Positions 11,891 through 28,387 of a stretch of DNA of 64,000 nucleotides are shown one piece after another. Position 1 is the first letter of the stretch. Each line of letters opens with the position of its first letter. The notes under the pieces are model-generated. The model was not told where the DNA came from, made no database searches, and was given only the letters and a program-made list of their open reading frames with translations. Source of the stretch: Myrica gale (lineage: Eukaryota > Streptophyta > Magnoliopsida > Fagales > Myricaceae); the NCBI GenBank assembly GCA_963930655.1, contig OZ005605.1, positions 20,963,501 through 21,027,500 on the forward strand, given 5' to 3'. The translations under genes and the position numbers were made by a program.

Positions 11891-14800
11891 AGCTCCACTA
11901 TCTAAAAGAAAAAGTTCTATGCAAGCTGTAATTTTTGCATATTGCAGGTGATAAAGAAAGATCAAAGAGATCGTTCTATGATCATTATGGAGTTCTGGTA
12001 CGCTATATATTATATTAATTGAAAACAATCTGAAACTTTCATGTCATGTCATCTTTTTTTTTTTTCTAATGATGGATTTTGTTGCATAAAAAGAGAAGTA
12101 TGTGGCACGTGTGGTCACATGCGGCAGTGCTGTGCTGCCAGAAAGCAGCATTTGTCGTAGATTTGGAGCCGCTAATACTGGCCGTGTGGCGCGTGTTCAC
12201 TGGATGATGTCCTGCTGTGGTGGTCGCAGCTCTTCCTTTACAGGAATTTAAAAAAAAATACCATGATTGGAAATAGAAAGAGCAAAAGCTTCTAAGCAAC
12301 TCCTGACCGGTCTATGGCCGTTCAAGAGGTTGGTGGACGGGAGGAGCTCCGAGAAGTCGCTCAGATAAAGGAGGTGTGCCGTGTGCAGCGTGCTTGAGGA
12401 AGGGGATCAGAACAAGAGTAATTTGGGAGAGTCTAAGAGCGAAGGAGACCCTCATATCTCTCTCTCTAGACTTACGAAGAGCCAGGTTTTTTTTTTAAAA
12501 AATGGTCATCTCATATCTACAACTACAGTTAAATGCTTTAAATGTATTTGAGACTTTCATGCATGCCATTCAGATATACAGGACGGCGATCTTTCCGACT
12601 AGAATCTGTCACTTCCTGAAGTTGATAACGTCTCTCATGCTAGGTAAAGAAAAGGCAGAATAAAAAATTATGCTGTTTTGTCGACATGTTTAGTTAGATC
12701 ATCGATTGCATATATTCCAGTAAACGCAGAATGGAGCTTTATGTGAACCTTATCAGAATGATCTGTCACTTCTTGAAGTCGCTATGCACAGCCAGACGTT
12801 CAATATGATATGTATCTTTGAAGTCTTTCTATGCTTCATCAAAGTGAGACAACCAATCAAACAGAAACACCAAGGGCGCCTATAAAATAAAAGCTATTGA
12901 AATTGCGTAGAGCCCAAATTAGGGGTAAGACTTTAGATCAATGGACTAAAAATTGAATTGTTATATTGTTCTGTAGGTATGGTAGCATGTCTGCTTGGAA
13001 CTTTTGGGCTAGAACATGGGCTATTGAAAGTGCTTAATTACCTTCCCATTTAATTGGGGTAGAAGTGTAGGTGAATTAATTTATATGACATTGTTCTGAC
13101 ACGTGGTCTTGGTAATTGGGTTGATCAAATACTGTGTCAAGCATTAATATTGTATGATGTCCCAGGTGCAAAAAGTTAGTTTAATTTATAATTTCGATGC
13201 TTTTGTTGGTATGTTGGCCCTAAACAGAAGAAAAAGAAAGAAAATTTATCTTTCAGAGAAATATGAATATTAGAGCCCTAGCTTTTTTAATGGTTCATGC
13301 CCCCTTGCACTTTCGCTCGTTTGTCTTGGCCGGACAGGTGGAAAATGGCGTATTACCAAAGGTTTAAATGGATAGGCTCATAACTTTTATTTAATTTCCA
13401 TCTAATAGTTCCCAATTTCTCATTAGCTAGCTAGGTCTTTGACAGTACTGCCGGTGTTAAGAATCTAAGATCGCTGGACTTTGGCAATGGCTTCGCCCCG
13501 GCCTCTTGAGAAGGTGACTAGTCATCATATGTAGACTGCTTATGATGATGATGATATATATATATATATACAGGCCTCTTGAGAAAGTGCAACATCGATC
13601 GTAAAGGGTTCCGACTTTAGTCTCCCTCTGTCTCATTTTTTATAATTAATTTGTGGGCTCCAAATAAAAAAGTCACAAGGCTTTCAAAAGAAACACGTCG
13701 GTCTGTATGGGTTGTTTCGTTGTGCGCATGGTCCATTTTAATGCCAACCACAATTTAAAGGAGGGGAAAGTATGATACCCACGTCTCCGCTTTCATTGAC
13801 GTTATATTCCTGACAGATCATTCTTTTCCCATTCGATATCTTAATATCTTGGATTAAATTAAAATATGCTAGCTATAACTTCTATTTGTATTATGGCGTA
13901 CTAGCTAGCTAGTGGAACTTCATCTGTTTGGCTTGGTTCCTTTAAATTAATTAATAGAACAGTTGAAATTTGAGCGCCATACGATTTTTCTTGGTATATA
14001 TGATTGTGAGCCAGATTTACAGGTATAGCAACTTAATTAATATATGTTTTCCCAACGCTGCTGGTGGCATATAAACATGTTTTCCGTTGTAAGTTGTAGT
14101 TGCAGTAGATAAATCTACGATATAAATTAATGCTAGTTTTAATAAGGTTAGGTATAAGTACCTAGTAGCCTTATGTGAGATATTAGTACGCTAATTTTAG
14201 TTTTCAAACTGGTTATAGAAAAACTTAATGTAGAGGTACTCGAAGAGGGATGATCGGCCTAATCTATATATATATATATATACACACAATCCATTTCAGA
14301 AAAGTCATTTTTTTCTTATCTTTTTGTTATTAAAATCTGAAATTTGGTAGCAATATTGGTGTACATTATTAGTCATGAGATTCCCCTACCATGTTCTGCA
14401 TGGCACTTTAGTATCTTGTGCATTTGATCAGATTTGACACCATCTTAATTACTTTTGGAGGTAATGTTAAGCCTGTAGCTTAGTGCGCCTTATCTCAACT
14501 CTGATCAGATATATTGACATAAATCGTGATGATGGTCATTCCTGCAGATCAAGTCGGAAACGCAGAAAGCGGAAGACGAAGAAGTTAGGAGTCTTTCATT
14601 ATTCGATAAGTAGGTCATCTTGGTGAAAAGAATAGCTGCATACAAGAGCTCGATAAGCAATCATGTGTCAGAGCTGCTAACGTGTCTGCGCATGGTGCAT
14701 TTCCTGGCTCAAAAACCCATTGGAGAATGCACCAAAGTCAGTCACCAAACATGCGCGATTTATAACCCTGTCGTGATATGCACATCCTTTAATTGGCAGC

Positions 14801-15798
14801 AAAAGTTGGACGATGAGCTAAATCTGAATGGGCTTTGCACTGATTTGCTCTGTGATCTTTCTACGTTGAACGTACCCAGCTTAGTGGTGGTGACTCCAGA
14901 AGAACTTAAATGACTATAAGGATTTACTTAATTTTAGCTAGACGTCATTTTCCAATACTGAGTTGATGGTAGATGTGGCAAAGCCCTTTGTTGGGGGTCA
15001 TTTTCTACCCCAAAGAAAAACAGATGATGCATGCATGGGCTTTCTGCTCCTAGTGGCGCCGGTCACATAGTATGAACTCGAGCTGTGAACTAAAAAGCAG
15101 TACACTTTTTAGGAGAACTAGCTACATGATTTTACTCTGAAGTACCACTTATTTGACAGTATGCGTCTATTGGCATCGATTTTAAAATTTGATAGTCATC
15201 TCTGAAGGCTATGATATATATATATATATATATTGCTTATTATATTGATCAGCATGCATGGTAAGTTTACAATATTTATATCTCAAGGTGAAAGAAGCTT
15301 CCTAGAAACAAGTGGGGTTAATTTAGTATATATATCAATATAATTAAACCTAAATCTATAGACTTAAGATTTTGTTCTGAGCATTAATATTATTCTGATA
15401 TATTTTAACTGGACTCTCTAAGATATTAACTCCCCTGACAGTTTAACTCTTACTCTGATGCATAAGAGCACTCCTAGCAAGAGATCATGCATAATCGATT
15501 GGAAAATAAATTAAAGCATGGGCTCGATTTAATTATATATTCACCTAAGTTGGAGTCCAGCTCATTGCTCAACAACACAACTTGGGTTGTTTCTTTCATT
15601 CTTCTCGCCACTTTGGTATCAGCAGACTCATGAGTCACAATGCACAAGGTTCGCCACAAAACTCCCATCTTTCTTCTTTGTGATGATGAGATTCTCAGAA
15701 GCAGTTACCTTTTCTTTTGTGTATTTTATAGGGCACCACCAATTTGGAATATATCCCTCTGTGTCTCTTCACTCCGTGACATAATCATTGACCAGCAA

Positions 15799-15799
<1 letters not shown>

Positions 15800-15859
<60 letters not shown>
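15800..15859. repeat. (AT)n microsatellite
   Basis: About 30 uninterrupted AT units, the longest microsatellite in the window and likely polymorphic. A second tract of about 17 units lies at 16151-16184. Shorter ones occur near 13553, 14268 and 15213. Confidence 0.95.
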
Positions 15860-15862
<3 letters not shown>

Positions 15863-16146
15863 AATATGCACACAAGTATCGCCGCGCGCCATTACATGGT
15901 TTTCCCCTTTAAAATCATAAGTAATGTATTATCCACTTCCATATCTAAATCACTTCGTAACAGTAGTTTCCTCATCCAAATGATGTAGATATATATTTAT
16001 CTTACTTTAGGAAACTATTTTGCAGTCCTAGGGTTACTTAGTATATAATATTGCAATCCCTTCCATGAGAATTAAGTGCTTAATTTATGCATATGTAAAG
16101 CAATTATGGGCCGGCTTGGCTTAATTAGTTTCCTAAATATACAACG

Positions 16147-16150
<4 letters not shown>

Positions 16151-16184
<34 letters not shown>
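16151..16184. repeat. (AT)n microsatellite
   Basis: About 17 uninterrupted AT units. Confidence 0.95.
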
Positions 16185-16186
<2 letters not shown>

Positions 16187-17034
16187 AAGGCTGGTGGTCT
16201 ATAATTGTATACGTAACTGAGATGACTGTACATGAGCTCTTGTTTTTCTCTGACTACATAGAACAATATCGTTGTGTTACCATGAGTATCTCCTACATTT
16301 ATCAGGTTTAGGACAAGAGGCTAGCGCCTTTAATACTTACGCATATAATGTCGTTCGTATGATATATCCAGAGATTAAAGATGTATGGAATATAGAAGAT
16401 ATTTGTATAGTATCTATGGACTGTACCTAATCTCTATAAACTTTTATCTCATCTCTATCTATATCTGCTCATTGATGTAAAGCAGATTAACGTACAGTTT
16501 TAGAATCACTTGCTAAAGGTAGATTAAAGAAGAAAAGATTCCACTGACTGTCATGACTGATTAGAACCAGTATTTTGTATGGATTATATAGAGAATAAAT
16601 TTGATGGACTTATGGGGTTGAAATCCTTAGATTTTCGCCCCAACCCTCTCCTTTATGGAAACGGTGAAGGCAATCCGATCCGAATGACCGAATGACCATC
16701 CAACGGTGGATAATGGGGATGGAGCTCGGGCAGCCCGCAACCATCCATTCGGTTATTCAAACCGGATTGGCTTCGGAGCAGGGGCGGAGGGAAGGGGGGG
16801 CCAGGAGGGGCCGTGGCCCCCTCAAAAGTTTTGTAAATTTTTTTTAGTGTATATATTTAGAGGGTTGATTGAAAAAAATTATAATGGCCCCTACAAAATT
16901 TTAAATTTCTATTTGATCCTTCAAATTAAAGTCCACAACATTTAAAAATTTGTTAAAACCAACACGTCCATATGTGAAATCCAAAAGGTTGAACACGTTA
17001 AGTGTACAAGGGTATCATTTGAGTTTGTATTTAT

Positions 17035-17825
17035 TTTGCATTTGATGAAAGAAATCATGGGATTTTCTTATTGTCTATGTCAAACACTACAACAAGAAAC
17101 TCAAGACATTTCGAATGTTATGCATTTGGTCAAAACTACAAAAGTGTTCACTCAAGAGTCGAGAGAAAATGGTTGAGATGCCTTTCGTGGGAATGTGAAG
17201 TCATTTTGTGAAAAACATGATATTGAAGTTCCTGGTATGAATGCTTTGTATAAGTCAGGTCGAGCTAGGTCTCAGAGCCCACGAGATCATGTTACAATTG
17301 AGCACCATTATCGAATTAACATATTTGTGGCTGCAATTGACTCTCAATTACAATAACTAAACAACAGGTTTAGTGAAAAAGCAACAGAACTTCTTATTCT
17401 TAGCTCGACTTTGGATCCTACGGCTAAGAATGCATCTAACTTCTTCAACATCGATGATATTTGTAGACTTGTTGACAAATTTTACCCTGAAGATTTAACA
17501 GAGCAATAAAATATTCAGTTGAGATACCAATTGCAAACCTTTAAGTGTGATGTGTCACGATCTCGAATTCAAAAGTTTGTCTACAATTTCTGAGTTATAC
17601 CGAAAATTGGTGGAAACAAGAAAGTCAAAGATTTTCCATTTGATTGATAGATTGATTCGTCTTGTGTTAACTCTTCCAATTTCAACAGCTACTACAGAGC
17701 AAGTTTTTCAGCCACGAAAATCATTAAAACAAGTCTTCGCAACAAGATGGAAGATGAATTTGTTGCAAATTCTTCGGTTATATATATTGAGAAAGAAATT
17801 ACTGCAACTGTTAGCACATAAATGT
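17035..17825 (+). pseudogene. Decayed hAT transposase (DUF4371/hAT dimerisation domain)
   Basis: In frame pieces read FCEKHDIEVPGMNALY, then VTIEHHYRINIFVAAIDSQL, then near 17690 LVLTLPISTATTEQVF, the start of the hAT C-terminal dimerisation domain. The ending RLYILRKKLLQL matches the usual last helix. Several stops and a frame change interrupt it (for example a stop after DSQLQ and one before the last open stretch at 17547-17828), and the N-terminal BED/TTF zinc finger is not evident. It cannot encode a working transposase and is a relic of the autonomous ancestor. Confidence 0.8.
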
Positions 17826-17882
17826 TAATAGATTATTTCGATTATTTAAAGAGCTGTCGAGTTACTCTGTAATAGGAAATTA

Positions 17883-18071
17883 GGGGTTGTTCGGTAGAAA
17901 AGAATTCTCAGGATTTTTTTGAATTCTCACAATACAAAAAATTCTACAACCAAACATCATTTTTAATACCACATAAAAATAACTATAACACGCATACTAA
18001 TAAAGTTCACATCACATAAAAATTTTCAAAACACAAAAAATCTTCAAAATACTACTCAACGGAACAAGCTC
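17883..18071. mobile_element. Tourist-like MITE nested in the hAT element
   Basis: Termini GGGGTTGTTCGGTAG and AACGGAACAAGCTC are inverted. The element is flanked by TTA at 17880-17882 and 18072-18074. Its interior (CTACAACCAAACATCATTTT and following) matches, in reverse orientation, the sequence at 63422-63598, so these two are one family. It inserted after the hAT element. Confidence 0.85.
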
Positions 18072-18367
18072 TTAGTATTCTTTTGTGTAATTTTTTGTAG
18101 TATATCTAGATAATATGTATTTTTATGGATTGTAATAGGAAATCAGTATGCTTTTGTGTACGTACTTTTTTTTAGTATATCTACAATTAAGTTGATAAGA
18201 TAAATTTTTCTTTACCTGTTTTTAGTTCTAAATCAAGGTTAACTTAGAGTAAATTAGTGTTGCAAATTTTTTATATCCTAAAATATTTGAATTTCGTTTT
18301 TAATAATATTATTTAATTAATCTGGCCCCCCTAATAGAAAAATCCTGGCTCCGCCACTGCTTCGGAG

Positions 18368-19496
18368 GCAATCCCTTTCAAACCTCCTTTATTCTCTTTC
18401 AAGTCTTTTCCCTAACTCACTCTTGCGGTTCTTTGTTGATTTGTTCCGTTAATATATTGACTTCATGAATTTCTTAAAGAGAAAGAAGATTTGACCGAGT
18501 ATTAATATTGTCTAATTAATGACTAGCAAACATCCTGTTCAAACTTAAGCATGAAGAGTTAATTTCTGTCCTCTGAATTCTTATTGTTTTGTTTCCCTGA
18601 AGTGCTTGATCTATCACAAAAGAGCCAACACAATCTTGTTATTCTTGGTTCTTCATCAGAGAAAAGGAAAAGAAAAGGATGGGAAAGAGAGGAGACAAAA
18701 TTCTTCTATAATTGGGGGGCTGGATTCCCATAATTCTCTCCCAATATGTTAATGAAGGGAGTCATATTTGGGTGGCGATGGGGAGAAGATGGCTAGTGGT
18801 GGTGGGTGGGTGGTAGGCCGTTTAGGTAAAAATACTGGGGCTGGCCTTTCTCTGAAACACTTGATTAATACCCGAGTCTTTGACAATTAAGACTGACAGT
18901 CTTGGAGGATTTAAGATTTTGTGATCAATTATTCGTAATTTCGAAAAGCACGTACATCCAAGATACTAAAGGAATTGAGAGAAAGTAAATTACCAACTAA
19001 ATAAAAAATTATTAATGCTTAACTCTTCTATTTCTTAGGTAATTCTTTAAACAGATTTAATCTGATCTGGTTTTAGTTAGCTCTTCCTTGTACTTCCATA
19101 TTTACATATCCCTGACTATACACCAAGAAAAAAAAATCTGCGACTATACGGACATGTCAAAATGGAGGAGGTTCTATCAGTATTGATGGAAGGCCACCGT
19201 ATCGTAGTCTCTGATCTGTGTATTATGAGATAGATATTCCAATTCCTTATGTCTTTTTTGCTCAGTTTGCACCATAGCGCATGGATGCGTGCCTGCTGTT
19301 TGGAAAAAGTAAAGCGAACATAACGTGAAACTCATTCAAAGATTTGTTCATCTGACTATAAATTTCAACAACCCACACAAGAAATGGAGCTTCCACTCAC
19401 CCAGCTTGCTCATACCAAGAATACTCTAGAAAAACCGCACAAGATCCACATCAGATGTCATAGTGTGTTACCGAACCGACTGAGAAAAAGAGGTCG
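18368..19496. other. Intergenic DNA upstream of the carboxypeptidase gene
   Basis: No gene, RNA or transposon end was recognised. It contains GGGTGG-rich and A-rich patches only. Confidence 0.5.
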
Positions 19497-19504
19497 CCAC
19501 GTGG
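19497..19504 (+). promoter_or_regulatory. G-box CCACGTGG in the SCPL promoter
   Basis: A perfect palindromic G-box lies 55 bp upstream of the TATA box. Such sites bind bZIP or bHLH factors, often in ABA, jasmonate or light responses. Function here is inferred. Confidence 0.5.
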
Positions 19505-19558
19505 GGCTCTCATATTTTGCTTCATCTATTTCACTGAATAGTGGCAGCCCCCAATGGG

Positions 19559-19566
19559 TATAAATA
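19559..19566 (+). promoter_or_regulatory. TATA box of the SCPL gene
   Basis: TATAAATA lies 86 bp upstream of the chosen start codon, which would put transcription start near 19590-19600. It is the best TATA match in the upstream region. Confidence 0.65.
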
Positions 19567-19651
19567 GGCTGCATGTGGTTGATCACCTTGTGTTCCATCC
19601 TGTTGTTTGGAAGCTTTGTGTCTGTCTAATTTGGTTATTCGCGCTTCCAAT

Positions 19652-23514
<3,863 letters not shown>

Positions 23515-24107
23515 AGATAGGGAATTCTGTTTCTAGCTATCCCGAAAGATTTTGCTCATCCTATATTATTTGTAGAAGTCTAGAAGAAACAGCGAGCATA
23601 AAAGAAATGTGCCGTTAACCCCTCCAGTGTACTGATTATATAATGACATTCTCTTTCCAAGAAAAAAAAAAAGATCTCCGCTTTGCTCCGAGTCGAAAAT
23701 AAAGTCCACTTTCCGATGACGAAAATTTCAATCCGAATTTGACGAAAATATCTCATGATTACATAATCTTCTTTGTCAGCAACGGTTATATTTACTGGAA
23801 ATCTTTATCAATATGAGAACTAAGATCTGCATTCGTGGGTCAAACAGAGTATTTTGAGCGTGCAGGCCATATTTAACGGGTCAAACAGAGTCGGGGTAGG
23901 ATTTAATTTTTTTTTCTAAGCAGGGGTAGGATTCGATTGGTACTTCTATCCAAATGGAAAACAGATCAACTTGTTACTTTAGGTATAGCTTTGATTAATG
24001 TGCTCAGGCTCTGTTACCTGTTATTCATTTTCCCCTGTTACGCTGGAAAAAAAGAAAAAGAGGAAACAAACAAAAGCAAATACTATCCTTCTGCTTTGAT
24101 TGCCTAG
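23515..24107. other. Spacer between SCPL gene and LINE
   Basis: AT-rich sequence including the likely SCPL 3' UTR. No gene or clear repeat was seen. GGGTCAAACAGAGT occurs twice (23838 and 23878). Confidence 0.5.
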
Positions 24108-24439
24108 AAAACCAGTGGTCCAGTATATTTTTGCTTGTTTAAGAAAGCAAAACCGAAGTAGCTCTTTTGGAGAGCTCTCCGTACAAGTTTCTCGGTATCC
24201 CGAAAAGCTTGTTTCTTGCTTCTTTTTCCGACAATGGTTTAATCTCTCCCTGCGACGGATGCAGAAAATCTCGGCGACTCCGATCTGGTGGTCGGCGGCG
24301 TTGCCTCCCTGGTGGACGGCGCCGACTGACATACTTCTCCTCGGTCTTCGTTTTACCTCCATCCCCTCTTGCTTATATACTGGCAGTTTTGCACGGATCT
24401 CTTGGCTGCAATTGTGGATTTTCTATTTCATCTCTACGA

Positions 24440-26309
24440 ATTTTGTGGAAGCTCATACGAAGGAAAGATCGGCACTTGAAGCGGATGTGGAGCTAATCAT
24501 CAAAAAGACTCAAGCTCTGAGTTGGGATATCACTCCGCCCCCTTCATGGTGAGCGGTGACTGAAGCAGAGAAAGCTACGGCGGCGATTCTTGTGGGGCGA
24601 CTGATTGTCTCAAAACAGTTTTCCCTTTCTACTGTCCGCAATGTGCTCGTGAAGGCTTGGAGCTTCGATTCTATATTGAAGGTGTAGGAGCTGGACCGAA
24701 ATACGTTTTTGATTGAATTTAGTCTTCATAGCCATCGTGATAGGGTCCTCTCTAGAGTCTAGACAACCCTGGAATGTTAAGGGGTATCTCCTGGTTTTGA
24801 ACACATGGCCACCTGGACGTACCTGGCAGGATATTACTCTTGATACCTATCCGGTCTGGCTTCAGATCCACGGTCTCCCACTTGACTGCTCCAATGAAAA
24901 GTCAGCAAGGTACATCGGGGAGGCGATTGGAGATGTTCTGGAAGTTGATGGTTGTCAAGAGAAGCGTGTTTGGTGTGTTCCCTTCATCCGTGTCCGAGTG
25001 TTGTTAAATGTTCACAAACCCCTTCCGGCAGGGTATACCATGAACAGGGAAACGCTCGACCCTCTTCGCATTTCTTTTAAATATGAACGACTAACAGGTT
25101 TTTGTTATCTATGTGGTTATTTAGGTTGTGTTTGCATGACTTAGGCCATATGCAAGCTGTTTGTATAAGTGGTCCAGAATATTATAAAATACTATAATAT
25201 AATCTCTCTCCTATCGAATCATAACTTTTCACTACAAAAATATAAAAAATTACATATCTCTTCACTTTTTCATTAAACTCAATATCATCACTAGACCTAA
25301 TACCAAAAATTTTACAACACAAAGGCCATATGCAAGCTGTTTGTCCTCGAGCAGATGAGAGCCATTCGGACTCCCCTTTAGCACCTTGGATGACAGTGGA
25401 TGGTCCTCCTTTCCGAAGTGGAAAAGGGCGTGTAGACTCTGGCTGCAGCTCACATGCATCACCCCCTTGCCCAGAATCGTTTTCTTGCTGGAAGAAGGAA
25501 ACTCCTCTGAGCCACCGCAGATGCCCCCACCTCGGTCTTCGTCGGATTGGTCTGCACCTACCATACCGATCGGAAGGCTGGCTGTGGGCGAAAGAGGTAG
25601 ATCCGCCCCGTCAGAGATCACCTTAGGCCTTGGTATACCACCTGTTATTATGTCTGCCATGCCAGAAGTCTCGAAGAATGTGCTCACGTCCATGCCTCTG
25701 GAACTGGGAACATTAGTCCTACCAAATGATCTCAGCCTCTCATCTGGCGACGTGGCATGGGCAGCAGCTGCATTGGAGCTTGAAAGTCAACTCCAGACCC
25801 TGCCGTGCACTCAGGCGTTGAGGAAGTTTACTGTTGTGAACAATGTCAGTCAGCAGGTGCAGCCTGTTAAATTGCAGGATAAACATGAGGGCGACGTTCT
25901 GGGGAAAGTGATACCCACTCATTTGGAGAGCACTGACAGTCAACCCGAGTTAGGCCATAATGAAGATGATGGGCCTTCCAGAACACTAATTGTGTTTGAA
26001 ACCCAAGATCCCAATCAACTCTCTTCGGCAGTGGACTTGGGCTTAGCTTCTGAGTTGGTGACCCCCACTCGGGCCACTAGTAAGCTGCGGAAGCCTACTA
26101 TCCGTCTGCAGCAGGCCCCAATATCTAACCCTGCTCCCAAGACTTTTATCCAATCCTCTGAGACATCAGTCCTGAAGCGCGAAGTTGAGGACATCCTAGA
26201 ACCACAGTTTGCTAAGCGGAAGACGTTTCTTCCTTCACTTCCTGGACCCCATTGTGATATTAGTCTGAATAGTCCTCTGTGGGCATTGCAATCTAAGTTG
26301 CTGCACTGA
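24440..26309 (+). pseudogene. LINE ORF1 (DUF4283 nucleic-acid-binding domain, zinc knuckle), broken
   Basis: DUF4283 features are readable: VLVKAWSFDSIL, then DRNTFLIEF, then GYLLVLNTWPPG, PVWLQIHGLPLDC, GEAIGDVLEVD, followed by the C-terminal YERLTGFCYLCGYLG. The Cys-rich knuckle (CYLCGYLGHDLGHMQAVC when the MITE is ignored) is split by the insertion at 25124. The downstream portion to 26309 is a long Pro/Ser-rich tail in another frame. A stop falls inside the DUF4283 part (after SFDSILKV). The family binds the element RNA; this copy is non-functional. Confidence 0.8.
25124..25320. mobile_element. Tourist-like MITE in LINE ORF1, with duplicated flank
   Basis: The left end GGTTGTGTTTGC follows TTA. 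The interior (ACTATAATATAATCTCTCTCC, CTTCACTTTTTCATTAAACTC, ATTTTACAACACAAA) is the reverse complement of the 28189 copy. The 22-base host string AGGCCATATGCAAGCTGTTTGT occurs both inside the left part (25143) and at the right junction (25323), so the insertion is not simple. Confidence 0.7.
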
Positions 26310-28188
26310 AAAAAGAAAGGGGTACGTCCAGTGTCAAACCAAGGAGGGCCCTCCAGGTCCAATCGATCGAACACGACAGCATCTGGTGTTCATCGTAGCT
26401 CTGATCTGGATGCTTAGGTTAGTGATCAACATGATGGTGTTTTGCATTCAGCTTCAATGGCCGGGGAGACGGGCCTCAACTTGCCCCCAACTCCGCCATG
26501 AAGTGCCTTTACTGGAACTGTCGTGGTTTTGGCAGAGCCACGGCAAGTCGGTACCTCAAGCTGGTCATTAGACAACACCAGCTTGAGATATTATGCCTCG
26601 CGGAGATTATGATCTCCAACCTTCGTAGTCGCCTTTTGCAGTTGGGATATGATGATGTTTTGTTTGTTCCACCCCTCGGTAGACAAGGTGGATTGGCTGT
26701 TGCATGGAAACGGGGGATTCATTTTGAAATTCGTGAATGTTGTAGTAATTTTGTAAACCTGTTAATCTGTTCGGAACCACCAGATCAGAAATGGTTATTA
26801 TCTTTTGTATATGGTCCCCCACATTGGAATGAAAAATTGAAATTTTGGTATGACTTGGAGTTATGTGGATCCTCTTTCCACGGCCCCTGGGTATTGTTTG
26901 GTGATTTCAATGCTATCCTTAACAAACGGGATAAGCAAGGGGGATGACCAGTCGGCTCGTCTTCTATTTCTGGTGATATGAACCATTTCATTTGGAATGC
27001 AGGTCTTATGGATTTGGGGTTTTCGGGGACTCCCTTCACATGGACCAATGGCCAGAATGGGCGGGGACTAATTCAAGAACGTTTAGATCGGGGTCTTGCT
27101 AATGGGGAATGAAGAGGCTTGTTTCCCAAAGCCACAGTGTCCCACCTCCCCAGAGCAGTATCAGACCATGCCCCTATTCTTTTGAACCTAGTAGGGGACA
27201 GTGAAAATTACCCGCGCCCGTTCCGTTTTGAGGCTTTTTGTGCACAAGATGCACGAAGTCATTGTGTTATTGAGGATGCTTGGTGTTATGAGGGACCAGG
27301 CTCTCCAACCAAAGCGGCTCTAAAGAGGTGGAACCATGATGTATTTGGCAACATTCATACCTCAATCATTCGAATCCAGAAGGAGTTGGATGACATTCAG
27401 CGTGCACCCGCTAGCTCTAGCTCCTATTTCCGAGAACGAGAACTTTATGCTCTTTTGTTGGATGCCCAACAAAAAGAACTACTACTATGGCGTCAGAAAT
27501 CACTAATAACTTGGATGCGCACGCCAGACCTTAATACCAGATTTTTTCACCTCTCCACCCTCCACAGGCGCCGTCGAAATAATATGGATGCACTCAAGGA
27601 TACTTCTGGTGGGTGGCTCCATGATCGACAGTCTATTGGTTCTCACATAGAGAGATACTTTCAGCATTTGTTCCAAACCCGCGAGAGACACCCTCACCAT
27701 CAGCTACAAACTCTTATTCAACCAGCGATAACTGAGGCAGACAATGATGTTTTATGCAGTATACCAGAAGAGAGTGAGATCTGGTCAACGGTTAAGGGCA
27801 TTGGTGGGCTTAAGGCCCCTGGTCCTTATGGATATACATCCCTCTTTTATCAGAAATATTGACATATTATCAAAGCAGATGTCATCCGAATGGTCAGTAA
27901 TTTTTTTTGCTTCAGGTTATCTCTTAAAGCAACTTAATCATACTCATATTGCTTTGATACCAAAGGCTGACTCTCCGGAAGTGATATCCCAGTTTGTGCA
28001 ATGTTTCTTATAAGATTATTTCTAAAATTTTGACTTCTAGACTGAAGGGGGTGATGCACAAACTTGTCTCGCCAAATCAAAATGTTTTCGTTCCTCAACG
28101 TCACATCCAGGAAAATTTGATTCTAGTTCAGGAATTGATGTTGACTATGCGGAAAAAAAGTGGGAGGGGCGGACTTGTAGCAGTCAAA

Positions 28189-28387
28189 GGTTGTGTTTGT
28201 GTTGTAAAATTTTAGTGTTGTTAAAATTTTAGGTATTGAGTTTAGTGAAAAAGTGAAGAGAGAGATAATTTTTTATATTTTTTTGTAGTAAATAGTAATG
28301 ATTTGATAGGGAGGGAGAGATTATATTGTAATATTTAATTGTGTTAAAATTTTAGAGGGAGTAAAATTTTGGTACACAAACGCACCC
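28189..28387. mobile_element. Tourist-like MITE (199 bp) in LINE reverse transcriptase
   Basis: Termini GGTTGTGTTTGTG and CACAAACGCACCC are inverted, flanked by AAA at 28186-28188 and 28388-28390. It splits the reverse transcriptase codons between GGLVAVK and VDMEKTYDRVDW, which join in frame when it is ignored. It is nearly identical to, and the same length as, the copy at 47484. Confidence 0.9.

Larger units (their letters stand above)
8818..16770. other. Gene-poor intergenic region
   Basis: About 8 kb with no gene I can support. Contents: AT-rich MITE-like patches (10.38-10.56 and 11.10-11.29 kb), a diverged tandem duplication (11.38-11.89 kb), several AT microsatellites, and many short frames that lack homology and splice structure. 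The longest, near 14620-14913 (+, 97 codons), resembles no family I know. No RNA gene was recognised. Confidence 0.5.
16779..18359. mobile_element. hAT element with decayed transposase (1581 bp)
   Basis: The termini CAGGGGCGGAG and CTCCGCCACTG are inverted with one mismatch. The 8-bp duplication CTTCGGAG is exact at 16771-16778 and 18360-18367. The interior has the usual hAT GGGGCC-rich ends and carries pieces of a transposase of the TTF/DUF4371 (ZMYM1-like) hAT branch. A Tourist-like MITE has inserted at 17883-18071. The intact duplication sets the boundaries firmly. Confidence 0.93.

Noticed and set aside
14620-14913. 97-codon open frame (+) as a small gene
   Set aside because: No family resemblance, no splice or promoter context, and it sits among decayed intergenic sequence.
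15788-15912. Frames rich in alternating Tyr-Ile
   Set aside because: They are translations of the AT microsatellite.
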